Below are positions 14,836 to 25,680 of a stretch of DNA of 64,000 nucleotides, piece after piece. Numbering within the stretch: position 1 is the first letter of the stretch; every line of letters starts with the position of its first letter. The translations under genes and the position numbers were made by a program. The notes under the pieces are model-generated. The model did not search any database and was not told the DNA's origin. It saw nothing but the letters and a program-made list of their open reading frames with translations. Source of the DNA: Anaeramoeba flamelloides (taxonomy: Eukaryota > Metamonada > Anaeramoebidae); contig JANTQA010000029.1 in the NCBI GenBank assembly GCA_027625915.1, positions 992,001 to 1,056,000 on the forward strand. Direction: 5' to 3'.

Positions 14836-16980
14836 ACAAACACTTCTACTAACCATAATCTACTTAGACACCGTGGGGATTAGGAAACATAAATTTATTC
14901 AATACAAAATTCTCTCTGGACCAGACTAAGTGTCTAGTTCTTATTACATAGTAATAAATATGTCAATAAAAAAAAATTAGACCTTATTTGCATATATTTG
15001 AATTTGGGCCTGTTAAAATTTTTGGAATAGAGTTTAAAATATAAATAAAAAAGTAAATAACACCCTTTTTTACCAAAATAGTTTTTTTTATAAGACTCCA
15101 ATTTTGTTTATTATATTTTTTTTTCAATTCTAAAATATTATGATGATAAAGAATTGTCAGTTCACCTTTATGTATTCTATTAATGAAACAAGAAATAGAA
15201 AAGTATTCATTTATATTTCTAATTTTTTTAAATCTCATAATTATACTTTTAAATTAAATTATTGTAAAAGAAAATTTCATACAATTTAATAATTTACCAA
15301 GCATTTTAACCTTTAACGTCTTTAATTTCAGTTTTTCGTACCTATACAAAGATAATTCTTAACTCTCTTTGAAAAAAGGAAAAAAAAAAAATATCTTAGA
15401 ATTTTTTTTTTTATTACTTTACTAATACTATATTTATATTTAGAAGGAACACAAAAAATAGATGACTAAATACATTATTTTCTTTTGAAAAAATTGTTTT
15501 TAAATGAAAGAAGTAAAGAAAAGAATCTCGTCATTTTGGTAAAAAAATTATTTTTGAAAATTATAAAAACTTGTTTTAACAATTTTTATTGGTGCTCAAC
15601 AGCAATTCAAAACTCTTTAAATTATTTAATACGCAAAATATCTCAAAAAATAAAGAAAAAAACCTAGATATGTTCAGAAAAAAAGCTCTAAGGAATCAAT
15701 ACTCAAAAACGAGTCCATTTTTAGAAAAAAGTGTCTATATTAACACCCACTTTTGAATTTGAAAGGTTTTAAATGATAATTTAAAAACAAATATATCAAA
15801 TCATAAGTGCAGCTCTTTATATGACACTTATTGAGATTTTGAAGATTAATTTTATTCATTTTTTTAATTTATTGAATGAGTATTTTTTATCTCAAGAAAG
15901 TTATGAAATCCTTAGTTGGAAAATTTAGAGGATTATAAAAGAACCACAAATTAGATTATATTGAATTAAATTGTTTTTGCAAATTTAAAAAACAATTTTT
16001 TTTAAATTTAAGTATTTATAAATATATAATAAGATATATTAGTATTTTTTTCTAAATTTGTTGTTTTTTGGAATTGAGGTTTCTTTTGAATCTTTTTTTC
16101 CAGTTTTTGGTTTTTTGCCAAAGAGATCCCCTTTTCAATCTTTTTTTCTTAATTTATTTTGAATTTTTTGTAAATTCCGATCCTTTTTTACTTTTTTTTG
16201 TTTATTGAGTTAAGTAGAATTGAGAATATAATTGAGTTTTTTCAATCGAATTTTTTTACAATAAATTCCTTATGAATTTTTTTTTTTTTGTTATTTGAAT
16301 TTTGTTACATGTAAAAGTACAACTCAAATATATCATTTTTATTGTATAAATACTCCTTGAGTATGAATTTGATTTATTCTAGGTGACTATAAACTTCAGT
16401 GAAAATTATTTTCAAATTAATTCAAAAACAAGTATAATCAGTTGTTTCATAAACCATATTAAAGTACAGATCTTTTTGATAAACTGTGATTTTTTTAAAA
16501 GACTTTAATTGGTTACTAGAGAATAATAACCCTATATAAGAATTATGATTGGGCTGTGGAAAACACTAATAATCCTATCAAAAACACAATTTAAAAATTC
16601 TTAAAATTTAATAATTCTTATGGATCTCAAGAGATAAAGGGAATAGTTCCGCAATGTTAGATATCATAAGTCCCAGAGTGTATTTTTTTTTTTTTTTTTT
16701 GGTAGGCCCCCCTTAAATGAAAGTAATATCACTGAAAAGAAAAAGAGGAAATGTGTAGAAGGTTGGTACAATTGTTAACTTCAAATTTCGAAACAATTGT
16801 ATTTTTTGTAGATAATCAGTTTTTGACATAAAAAGTGATAAACTGAGATATATCTTTTCATTTAAATCACATAATTAAAAAATTGAAGATTTATAAAATT
16901 TAACTTTATAAATTATTTTGGATGGATTGGGCCAACCTCAATTTTTTGTGAAATTCATAAATAAGGAACCAATTTTGATA

Positions 16981-17489
16981 TAGAGTAGGGAAAAATAATA
17001 CTGGACATGAAAATAATCCCGGACAAGATTTTTAATTGTGAATATTAGTAAAATTGATGTTTAATTTCATTTTTTATCAATCAAATGCTTTATTTAGAAA
17101 TAACCGATTTTTTTATGAAAGCCAAGTAAAAAACCTACTTAAAGTGTATTAAAGTAGGGTTGTCTCTAGAATACTCAAGTAATTGTTTGATAGCATATAA
17201 GTAGATCAACTTTCTTTGAAAAATAATCCTGATTTAGAGAGATTTACTAGAGTTTGGAAAATGATAATTTTTATTCTTGTTTTTTGATTGATTGAATTGT
17301 GTTTTGAACAAGTTCAATTTCATTAATCATCTTTCTAATATGTGGGTGAGTTATAATTTAAAAAGTTTGATTTCTTAAAAAAAGGATTTGATTGTAAATA
17401 AATGAAATTAACATCAATTTTACTAATATTCACAATTAAAAATCTTGTCCGGGATTATTTTCATGTCCAGTATTTTTTTCCCTACTCTA
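16981..17489. mobile_element. Tc1/mariner-like MITE with long inverted repeats, copy 1
   Basis: The ends read TA-GAGTAGGGAAAAATAATA and the inverted TATTTTTTTCCCTACTC-TA. The inverted repeat runs about 90 bp on each side with few mismatches, through CTGGACATGAAAATAATCCC and GGACAAGATTTTTAATTGTG. About 505 bp between TA flanks; no open frame of note. TA flanks and terminal inverted repeats fit a non-autonomous Tc1/mariner-type element. Arm identity is high, so it looks younger than the copy at 32274. Confidence 0.75.
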
Positions 17490-18200
17490 ATTTTTAATTT
17501 GATTTTATTCCGTAAAATATTAATATAATGATAAGAATAAAAATGTCAGGTTTGTAGGTTTTTCAAAAAATTGATTAAGGGGCTTTTATGGTAAAAATCA
17601 ACACAGCAACCAATCTCTAAAAAAATCTAATACTTATTATTCTCAGAAATCCGAAATAATTAGTTTTTATATTACAACTTAATTTCGTCTCAAGGACAAA
17701 TAATTTTGAGAATTTTATATAACATAAATTCGATTTTTAATTTATTTGTCAATTTAAAAACTTTTTAAAAATCAAAAGTTATTTTAGACAAATAAAAAAA
17801 TCCAAAAGAAACTAAATATTCAAACAGAGACATTTAAAATAATATCCAAAACATAATCAACAAAAACTGTAACAGCAGAATTATTTAAATAATGGTTTAG
17901 TGATGAAATATTTCAAAGAGAAGAGGAATTATTACAGAATAAAGAAACACTAAAAATTGATAAAAAAGAGAATAACAGTATTTGAATTAATAAAAAAGTT
18001 CTTACTTTACAGATCAATTCATCACAAATCATAAACTCACCCAAACCTTTTGTATCTGTACAAAAATAACAAATTGTTACCAAACAGAGGAAAACTGAAT
18101 CTAAAATGTAAATCTAGGCCAATTCATTTGGAAGATTTTTTTCATTTTTTTTACTTTACCCTCTCTTCTTTTTTTATTGTTTTTTTATTTGTAAAAGCAA

Positions 18201-18599
18201 ATGGAAAAAAAGCCAATACCAATGGGGCTGGGGAAGTTTGTACCTTTGAAAAATCTCCCTAATTTAAGATTTCAGCAATCAATTAATGTCACTGTGATTG
18301 GTATAATTCACTTGCTTGATCGATCAACGGATCGTTTAACACTAGAGGACGAAGGTTTTCAATTACACGTCGACATTTCGCTTCTCTCAAATATCAAATG
18401 GCTCGGGAAAATGTATTTAATTATTGGGGAATTAAATAAAATTCAAGAACAAGAACAAGCATTGATCCTAACTGCAAAAATTGCCCGTAATGTTGATGGG
18501 CTTGATCTTGAGCTCTATAAAAAAACAGAATACCAACTAGACAGATTTTTAAAAAATAATGTTAGGAATAATAGGAATACTAACATGAGGAAATACTAA
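18201..18599 (+). CDS. TEN1: TEN1-like OB-fold protein (CST complex)
   Basis: 132 residues from ATG 18201, close to the usual TEN1 length of about 120-130. TEN1 pairs with STN1 and CTC1 in the CST complex, which binds single-stranded telomeric DNA and helps polymerase alpha fill in. The best evidence is the second half: KMYLIIGELNKIQEQ, then ILTAKIARNVDGLDLELY. This parallels the animal TEN1 strand-helix pattern SLYIVLGEL ... VKARVLTCVEGMNLPLL. The first half, GKFVPLKNLP followed by INVTVIGIIHLLDRSTDRLTL, fits OB strands 1-3. A start further upstream in another frame gives no family match and was not used. Alternative: another small OB protein such as RPA3 or RMI2, but the VDGLDLELY block argues for TEN1. 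No intron seen. Confidence 0.75.
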   Translation: MEKKPIPMGLGKFVPLKNLPNLRFQQSINVTVIGIIHLLDRSTDRLTLEDEGFQLHVDISLLSNIKWLGKMYLIIGELNKIQEQEQALILTAKIARNVDGLDLELYKKTEYQLDRFLKNNVRNNRNTNMRKY

Positions 18600-19199
18600 C
18601 ACCTTAAACAAGTACTTGTAAAAAGTGTGGTCTCAAAATTAATATTGAATCTTTGATTAAATGAATACTTTTGAATTTAACAAAATAACAATTGTTAAAC
18701 AATAAAATTGTAAGACAATTAGAGCACAAAAAATCGAAACAAGATGCAGGTAACAATTAAAAGAGAGAACGGTTTTGTTTTTGCAAAAAAAATTAAGCTT
18801 AATCTTCACCCTTTTTGATAATTAATCACCAAACCAAAGGATAATTTGAAAAAAAAGCCAAGTAATTTCAACAAACTAATAATTACCCCTTTTAAAATTT
18901 GTAAAAAAAAACAAGACAGATGAAGTGTTTTCAATAAAAAAAGATAAAAAAAAAATCTAACACCTATTCCAATTTTAAAATTTATTTTAAAAAATTTAGA
19001 AAGAAGAAATAATAAATAGACACTAAGTTATATAAATAAATTTTTTTTTTCCGATGTTGGCTTGTGCTTCAATTTTGGAAACTGAATAAAATCAAGATTT
19101 TTTATTTTTTTATACTTTTTACCTTTTCCAAATTTCTCTTTTTAAGTTGTTTGGGTTCCTCCTCTTTTTGTTTTTTTAGGTGCTTGGAGAGGTTCAAGG

Positions 19200-19458
19200 A
19201 ATAAAAAATCATTATAAGAATTGGTGGACTTGGTCATGACTAACCTAACCAAACTTGTTAATGATCAGATCTAAAATGAATTGAGCTGGACTTATGCAAC
19301 TGTAGAGAACTGAATCCAACGAATGCGATCTGAAGCCAACCAAAGTGAACCGAATTGGACTTTCCGTACAATCTGTCGAGTCGTTACCTGGACTGGGTTT
19401 TTGCTGTCGAGTCGGTATCTTGTACTGGGATTTTGCGAAAACAAGATTTGGGAAACTT

Positions 19459-19497
<39 letters not shown>
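19200..19497 (+). repeat. GC-richer island ending in a 37-base poly-A tract
   Basis: The sequence departs from its surroundings in composition and ends in poly-A at 19461-19497. It contains two adjacent 31-32 bp units (19374-19404 and 19405-19436), both starting TGTCGAGTCG and ending TTTTGC. Upstream are loose repeats of GAACTGAAYC/GAATTGGACTT type. The poly-A tail suggests a retroposed (SINE-like) sequence; a decayed minisatellite next to a slippage tract is equally possible. No coding frame is convincing. Confidence 0.4.
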
Positions 19498-19498
<1 letters not shown>

Positions 19499-19926
19499 CA
19501 ACTCAATTCTGTAAAACCAAATCTTATTCTTAAAACCTTAGCACTTTATAGAATCAAACCATCTATAAAGTTTCTAAAAAACTTAATAAAGTAACCTATT
19601 TCATTTGATCTATAGTTGTTCAAATATTTAGAACTCTTTATTAAAACAAATTGAAAATATTGATCATTTTTTATGGGTCTATCCTTCCTATGAAAAAGAT
19701 AGATTAATATTTCAAAACAAATTAAAAAAAAAAAAAATCATCTTAATGAATTAATTTAAAACAACACAGTTTGAAACTATTTTCATTAAATAATAATCGT
19801 GAAATCTATGATTTTACGCTTAAATTTCTTTTTGGGAATTTAAGTAAAAGGGTACCCAGAGTGTAATTTACACTTCTTCAACAATAAAAAAAAAAAAAAA
19901 AATCAAGATTTTTTTTTTTTATTGAT

Positions 19927-20673
19927 TTAAGGAATTAGTGTTTCACCCTAGATTCGTCTGAAATTAAAGAATGATGTAAAAGAAAGTAATTGATATAAGT
20001 GCTACATGACTCAAATAGTTTCTGTGACTCAAAAAAATCTTATTAAATAATAAAATATTAGAAGGTTTTTTACTAAGAATCACAAATACTTATTTTTGAT
20101 TGTTTTCTTATTATTTTTTTGTGGTTATTTTTCCAAATCCAAAAATAGAAACCAAAATAATAGTATTCTGGTATTGAAAAATTCACTTTTAGAACTATTT
20201 TAAAGTAATTATTTTTATAATTTTTAAATTTCCAATATTAATCCAATAATAATCAACATAAAAAAAAAAAAAAGAATGATTATTTGGTTTCTTTTCGTGT
20301 GGATTAGTTGTATTTTTCAATATTTTTCCAATATTTATGAAAATAATTTGTTCCAAATCATCTTGGGTCAATTATATATTTTTTAGTGATTTGTCTCCAT
20401 TTCAAGAAAATTTTAAGATAAATATTTTGCAACTTTGGAGTATGAATATTGATAATGAAAACCCCAAATATGTCTCGAAATGTAAAATTTTTTGAAAAAT
20501 TCTCGAGGTTTTATTACGAATATAAATATCATTTTTAATTGATGAGATTGGCTTTGAGGTTTATTTGACTAATTGAATTTTTTAGAGACATTGTATGTGT
20601 GGGGCACTAATTGAAATTCTTGAAGAATATACTTTAAATTTATATTTTTACATGGTAAATGCCAATCCCTTAA
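19927..20673 (+). mobile_element. TTAA-flanked inverted-repeat element, copy B
   Basis: The left end TTAAGGAATTAGTGTTTCACC and right end GGTAAATGCCAATCCCTTAA are diverged inverted copies. Length 747 bp, nearly that of copy A (752 bp). Inside, ACCAAAATAATAGTATTCTG matches the inverted copy A interior and the 59.5-kb copy. Non-coding. Confidence 0.62.
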
Positions 20674-22554
20674 GATAATAAACAACATTTTCTTTCAATA
20701 CAGAGTAAGTTATTTATCTTTTCAAAATTAACGCTTTACTTTTTTTTTTTTTGTAGTAGTTCTACTTTTAAACCCCAGATAAAAATTTTACCACAATTAA
20801 GGTCACACGCATAAAATTAAAATATTAAACCATATAGTCATTCTTTTAATTTTCTGAAAGATATATTGGAAACAATATTTAAATTTGTTAATTTGTTTAA
20901 CCGTTTATCTCTTGAATTAATCTTTATTATTACCTAAAAAAACAAAAAAAAATAACTTTCAAAAAATTTAATATCATGTATAACATAAAAAGAAATTTAT
21001 GTGATGATTGTATATTCATCTTTAAGAAGTATTATTAACATATAATTACAAAACAAAATTGTCTTGAATAACAATATCATTAACATATTTACTTTTTTTA
21101 AGGTCCGAAATAATTATTGGAATGTAATTATTTTCAAAAAATGAAAAAAAAACCACAAAAAGAAAAAATTTTCACATACTTTATAAAAACTATTGTGAAA
21201 AAATAAAGAAAATTTCAGTCAATTTTTTAACATAATATAGTATTTCCAAATAAAAATTTTTTTTTTTTTTTTTTTTTTTGTTGTGAATCAAAGAAAAAGG
21301 GAAATGTGTTTCTTGTTTTAAAACCCATATTTGAAATATCTTTTATTTTTTAATTTATATATTATTAATTTGATTCAGAAAAATTTCCAAGTTAAATAAA
21401 ATATTAATTTAACCCTTAACTTTAGATTTATTAAATTTCCTTTATTACTATTTTCAATAAAAAGATAAAATATTACAAAATATAATTTCCTTATTTTCAA
21501 AGTGAGATACTAAGAATTGTTAGAATGGTCAATACAGATTTAATTCATCTTTTACTGTATGATACCTTAGCGGAGAAATAAACTATTTTTTTTTTTTTAA
21601 CAATATTGCCTTGCTTTATAATGACATCGGGTATTTGTGGTTTTTAAAATTTATTCTATATTCTTCACTTATAATATTTCAATTTCTAGATAAGAATCAT
21701 TTTTTCTATTATTATCGACTTTTTTTTCAATTTTTTTTTCAAATTTTTGTTTTTCTATTTCTTTTATTTTTTGTTTTTTTTTATGAAAGACCAAAACGAC
21801 AAAAAAAGATCTTCAAAAATCCAAATAAACATTAAAACAATAGATGACAAAATAATATTTTCCAAAATTTAGATTATTTTACAAAAATAATCCAATTGTT
21901 AACCCTTTTCATTGTTTTTTTCAGTGAAAATATGGTAATAATAAATCGAGAATAATCATTACAACAATTATAAAATGCCTTTTTTAGGTTTTGATTTAAT
22001 TTATTTTATTATTTTTAAAAAAATAACAGGTTTTTCGTTATATTTCTTAGAATTTAAAGTGAATTATTAATAAACTTTATTTATTAGTTGTTCTTGAATA
22101 CAAGACAGAATAATATATTTTTAATTAAATTTATTGTTTCTATTAAGATATAATTTGAAATGGTATTTATAGTGTTTAATCTATCTACGTCGTCCTTACC
22201 ACTTTATTACTTTTGAGTATATTTTCACCACTTTTCAATCATAAGTATATAATGATGACACTTTTTAAGGTCTCCATGAGTATTTTAATTTAAAATCATG
22301 AAAAAAAATATATTGAATTTAAATTATTTAATAAACCTATAGAATAATTCCAAAAAGTTTTGAAATGGATTATTTAAGTATTAGAACATTCCCTCATTAA
22401 ATAAAAAAAATTGAATTTTTACTAAAAAAAAAAAAAAAAAAAAAACTCGGTTCTAAAAATAAATATATTAGGTCTATATAATTTATTTATTTCTTTGGTA
22501 TAAATAATCTCTTAATTTATATCCAAGATATAAAAGTTTTCTAAATAATAATAA

Positions 22555-22555
<1 letters not shown>

Positions 22556-22585
<30 letters not shown>

Positions 22586-22609
22586 AAGAAGAAGAAGAAG
22601 AAGAAGAAT
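22556..22609 (+). repeat. AAG trinucleotide microsatellite
   Basis: About 18 tandem AAG units, followed by AAT-rich repeats. It lies downstream of the kinase gene, outside coding sequence. Confidence 0.95.
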
Positions 22610-22912
22610 ATATTATTATTATTAACAATAATAATAAGAATAAGAATAATAATAAGAAGAATACGGATAAAAAGAATAATAAAAATAAGAATAAGCAGAA
22701 GAATAATTATAATCTTAAAAATGATATAAACTTTTTTTTTTTTAACTTGACAAAAGTTATGAAACAAATCAGATTATATTATTTTTTTCAAAATATTAAA
22801 AATAAATTAAACAATAAAGTTCAAAATCAAAAATTTCTGATAATCATTGGTTGAAAAGTTTCTCTGGGTAAAACAATAAAAAACAAACAAAAAATAATTT
22901 TCTTTTTCTGAA

Positions 22913-25645
22913 TTATTCTGTATTTTCATTATCATCTCCAGAAATTGGTGTCTGTGTTCTACTTGAAACCACACTTGATCCATGGCTTTCAGCAATAAAT
23001 AAATTCATTTTTAGTAATTCGTCCCAATTTATACTTGAGAACTCATTAAAAAGATTCTGTTCTTTTGAATAGAGTAAAGTTTCATCAAACGTGGCGTTTT
23101 TCAGGTCTTCCAACAATTCTGGCTCAATTTCTTGTTCGTTAAAATGTCGGGCCTTTTTATGATATTTGAGATCTGTAGGCTCTGATAATTTTGGAATTAA
23201 AACGGGCTTTTGGGATTTTAAGGTTTCCCAATTAATATCTTTAAAAAAGGGGTGATTTTTCACTTCCTGTGCGCCATTGGTGCCTAATCTACTTTTCGGA
23301 TCTGATACTAACAATTTGGAGATCAAATCTGTAAATTCTTCCGAAAGGAATTCTGGGTATTCGATATCTAAACGAAGGATATTACTCCAGATCTCTTGAA
23401 GGGAACTGCCACCAAAGGGCGTATAACCAAGAATCATTTGATAGGCAATTACACCAAAAGACCACCAATCTGCTTCGAACGAATGCCCCTGGCCCAACAA
23501 AATTTCGGGGCAGAGATAATCGGGGGTTCCAATAATACTATAGCCATATTTTTTCGTGATCGAGCTAAAAAATTTATTTTTTGGTTTTGATATTGATTCA
23601 ATTTTTTTCTTTTCATTCTCTTTTCCATTTCCATTTCCATTTCCATTTCCATTTCCATTTTTTTTAAACTTGATTTCTTTTCCATTATTTTTTAGAGGAA
23701 GAAAATTCTGAGTAAACTTTTGATATCTCACTGGAATATCAGTAGATTTAGAATTCCTTCGCGCTTTTAGTTTCTTCCTATCCCGATTATTATTAATACA
23801 GCTATTATTTTTAGTATTTTCGTTTTTAATATTTATAATTTTCTTTTTTTCTTCGTCTTTTGGCAATTTTAGAATTTTATTTATAATCTCTTCGTTATAT
23901 GAATTATTAGTATAGTTAATTGAATCATTAAAGAAATTGTCTTTAACATCAATTTTTTCATTATCTTCGGTGATTATCGTTAATTGGAACGAATTTTCAA
24001 TTTTACAATTCTTGTCCTCGTCTTCGCTTTCACTTTCTTCTTTTTCTTTTTCTTTATCATCATCTTCGTAGTCGTCATAATTGTTGTTGTTGTCGTTATT
24101 ATTATAAAATTTTTTGTTATCCAATGTGGTCGATTGTGATTGTGATTGTGATTGTGATTGTGATTGTGATTGTGATTGTGATTGTGATTGTGATTGTGAT
24201 TGTGATTGTGATTGTGATTGTGATTGTGATTGTGCTTGCAATTTGGATTTTATTCTCTTATTCGGAGCAAATTGTAATTCAGGCTGTGGTTGGGTCTGTG
24301 CTTCTAGTTGGATTTGTGTTGGTGTTGAGGGCAAAGAATTTGATTCTTGTTTCGGCTCAAGGGAATTTTTGTATTCTCTCCTTTCAAAGATCCCAATTTT
24401 AGATAAGCCAAAATCGGTCAATTTAATGTGCCCCTCGACATCGATCAGTAAATTGTCTGGCTTTAGATCACGATGAATAATGCCCTGACTATGCAGAAAT
24501 TCTAACGCCAAAATGATTTCAGCCAAATATTGCTTTGTAACCTTTTCATTAAAATATCCAGAATACTGAAGAATTGAAAATAAATCACCGCCGGGGCAAT
24601 ATTCCATCACAATAAACAGATTTTTTTTTGATTGGAACGAATAATATAATTTGACAATAAAGTTGTTCCCAGTTTCAGTCATGATATTTCTTTCCGATTT
24701 GATATTTTGGACTTGGTTTTTTAAAATCATATCGGCCTTTTTTAAGATTTTGATTGCATAAATATCATTCGTTTGCTTTTTCCGAGCCAAAAAGACCTGC
24801 CCATATGCGCCCCTTGAAATTCTTTTCAATAATTGGAAATCAGAAATGCTTGGCAAATTCCTTGATATCGACCTAGATCTTTCTTTAAAATTTTCTTCAT
24901 GGTTATCTAATAAAATTGTTTCCTTTGCTTTTAAAGACGAAATATTAAATTCTTCAAGATATTGGATTTTTTGTTGGATAATGCTTTGATATTCTTGGAA
25001 TAATAATAGTACTTCACCATCTCTTTCGGAGGGTTGATAAAATTCTAATTCTTCGATTTCCCTTAATTTTTCGAGACATAATTTATGTGCATTTTCAAAG
25101 TCAGGCTCAATTTTTAAAATACTATTTTGATTTTAATTTTGATTTGAATTTTTTTATTAATTTGTTTTTGAATAATTAAAATAGAAATTAGAAATTAATA
25201 AAAGAAAATGACTGAACAAAAAACGTAAAACAGAAACCCTAAAAGTAAAAAAAAAGGGGGGGGGGGAGAACTAATAAAATAAAATAAAATAAAATGCAAG
25301 AAAGAAAGAAAAAAAAAAAGAGAAAAAAAATTTATTTACGAATTAATAATAATTTCTAATATATTTAAACAATTAATATCGTCTTGGTTCCATTCTTGGT
25401 TATTTAATTTATTTTTAAGTATTAAATGTTGTTTTTGGATTTTTTTTAGTGATTCTTGGCATCTCAATGTTGATACACTTGACTTGCTTGCTATTATACA
25501 ATATTTACTATGTGTTTCTAAATTTTCAATCAAAATTGAATTTTCACATATTCTACATTTCTCAATAATTTGATTTTTAATATTTTCAGTTTTTTCATTT
25601 TCGTGTAAGTTTTCTTGATTATTTTCATTTTCATTTTCATTTTCA

Positions 25646-25680
<35 letters not shown>

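Larger units (their letters stand above)
12645..18200. other. Long spacer
   Basis: About 5.5 kb without a supportable gene. It holds a diverged copy of an element-borne reading frame (14630-14835) and an inverted-repeat element (16981-17489). Short open frames at 14984-15238 and 15485-15667 have the composition of random AT-rich DNA. Confidence 0.65.
18600..22912. other. Spacer with repeats
   Basis: No gene supported. It contains a GC-richer island with a poly-A tail (about 19200-19497), a TTAA-flanked element (19927-20673), several long homopolymers and an AAG microsatellite (22556-22609). Confidence 0.65.

Noticed and set aside
18050-18262. Alternative upstream start for the TEN1-like gene
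   Set aside because: It is in another frame and has no OB-fold similarity; the ATG at 18201 gives the family-like N-terminus.
22483-22767. Ile/Phe-rich frame downstream of the kinase
   Set aside because: Formed by AAG and AAT microsatellites read on the minus strand.
24114-24476. Frames with Cys-Asp or Ile-Val repeats opposite the kinase
   Set aside because: Plus-strand readings of the coding hexamer repeat; not genes.
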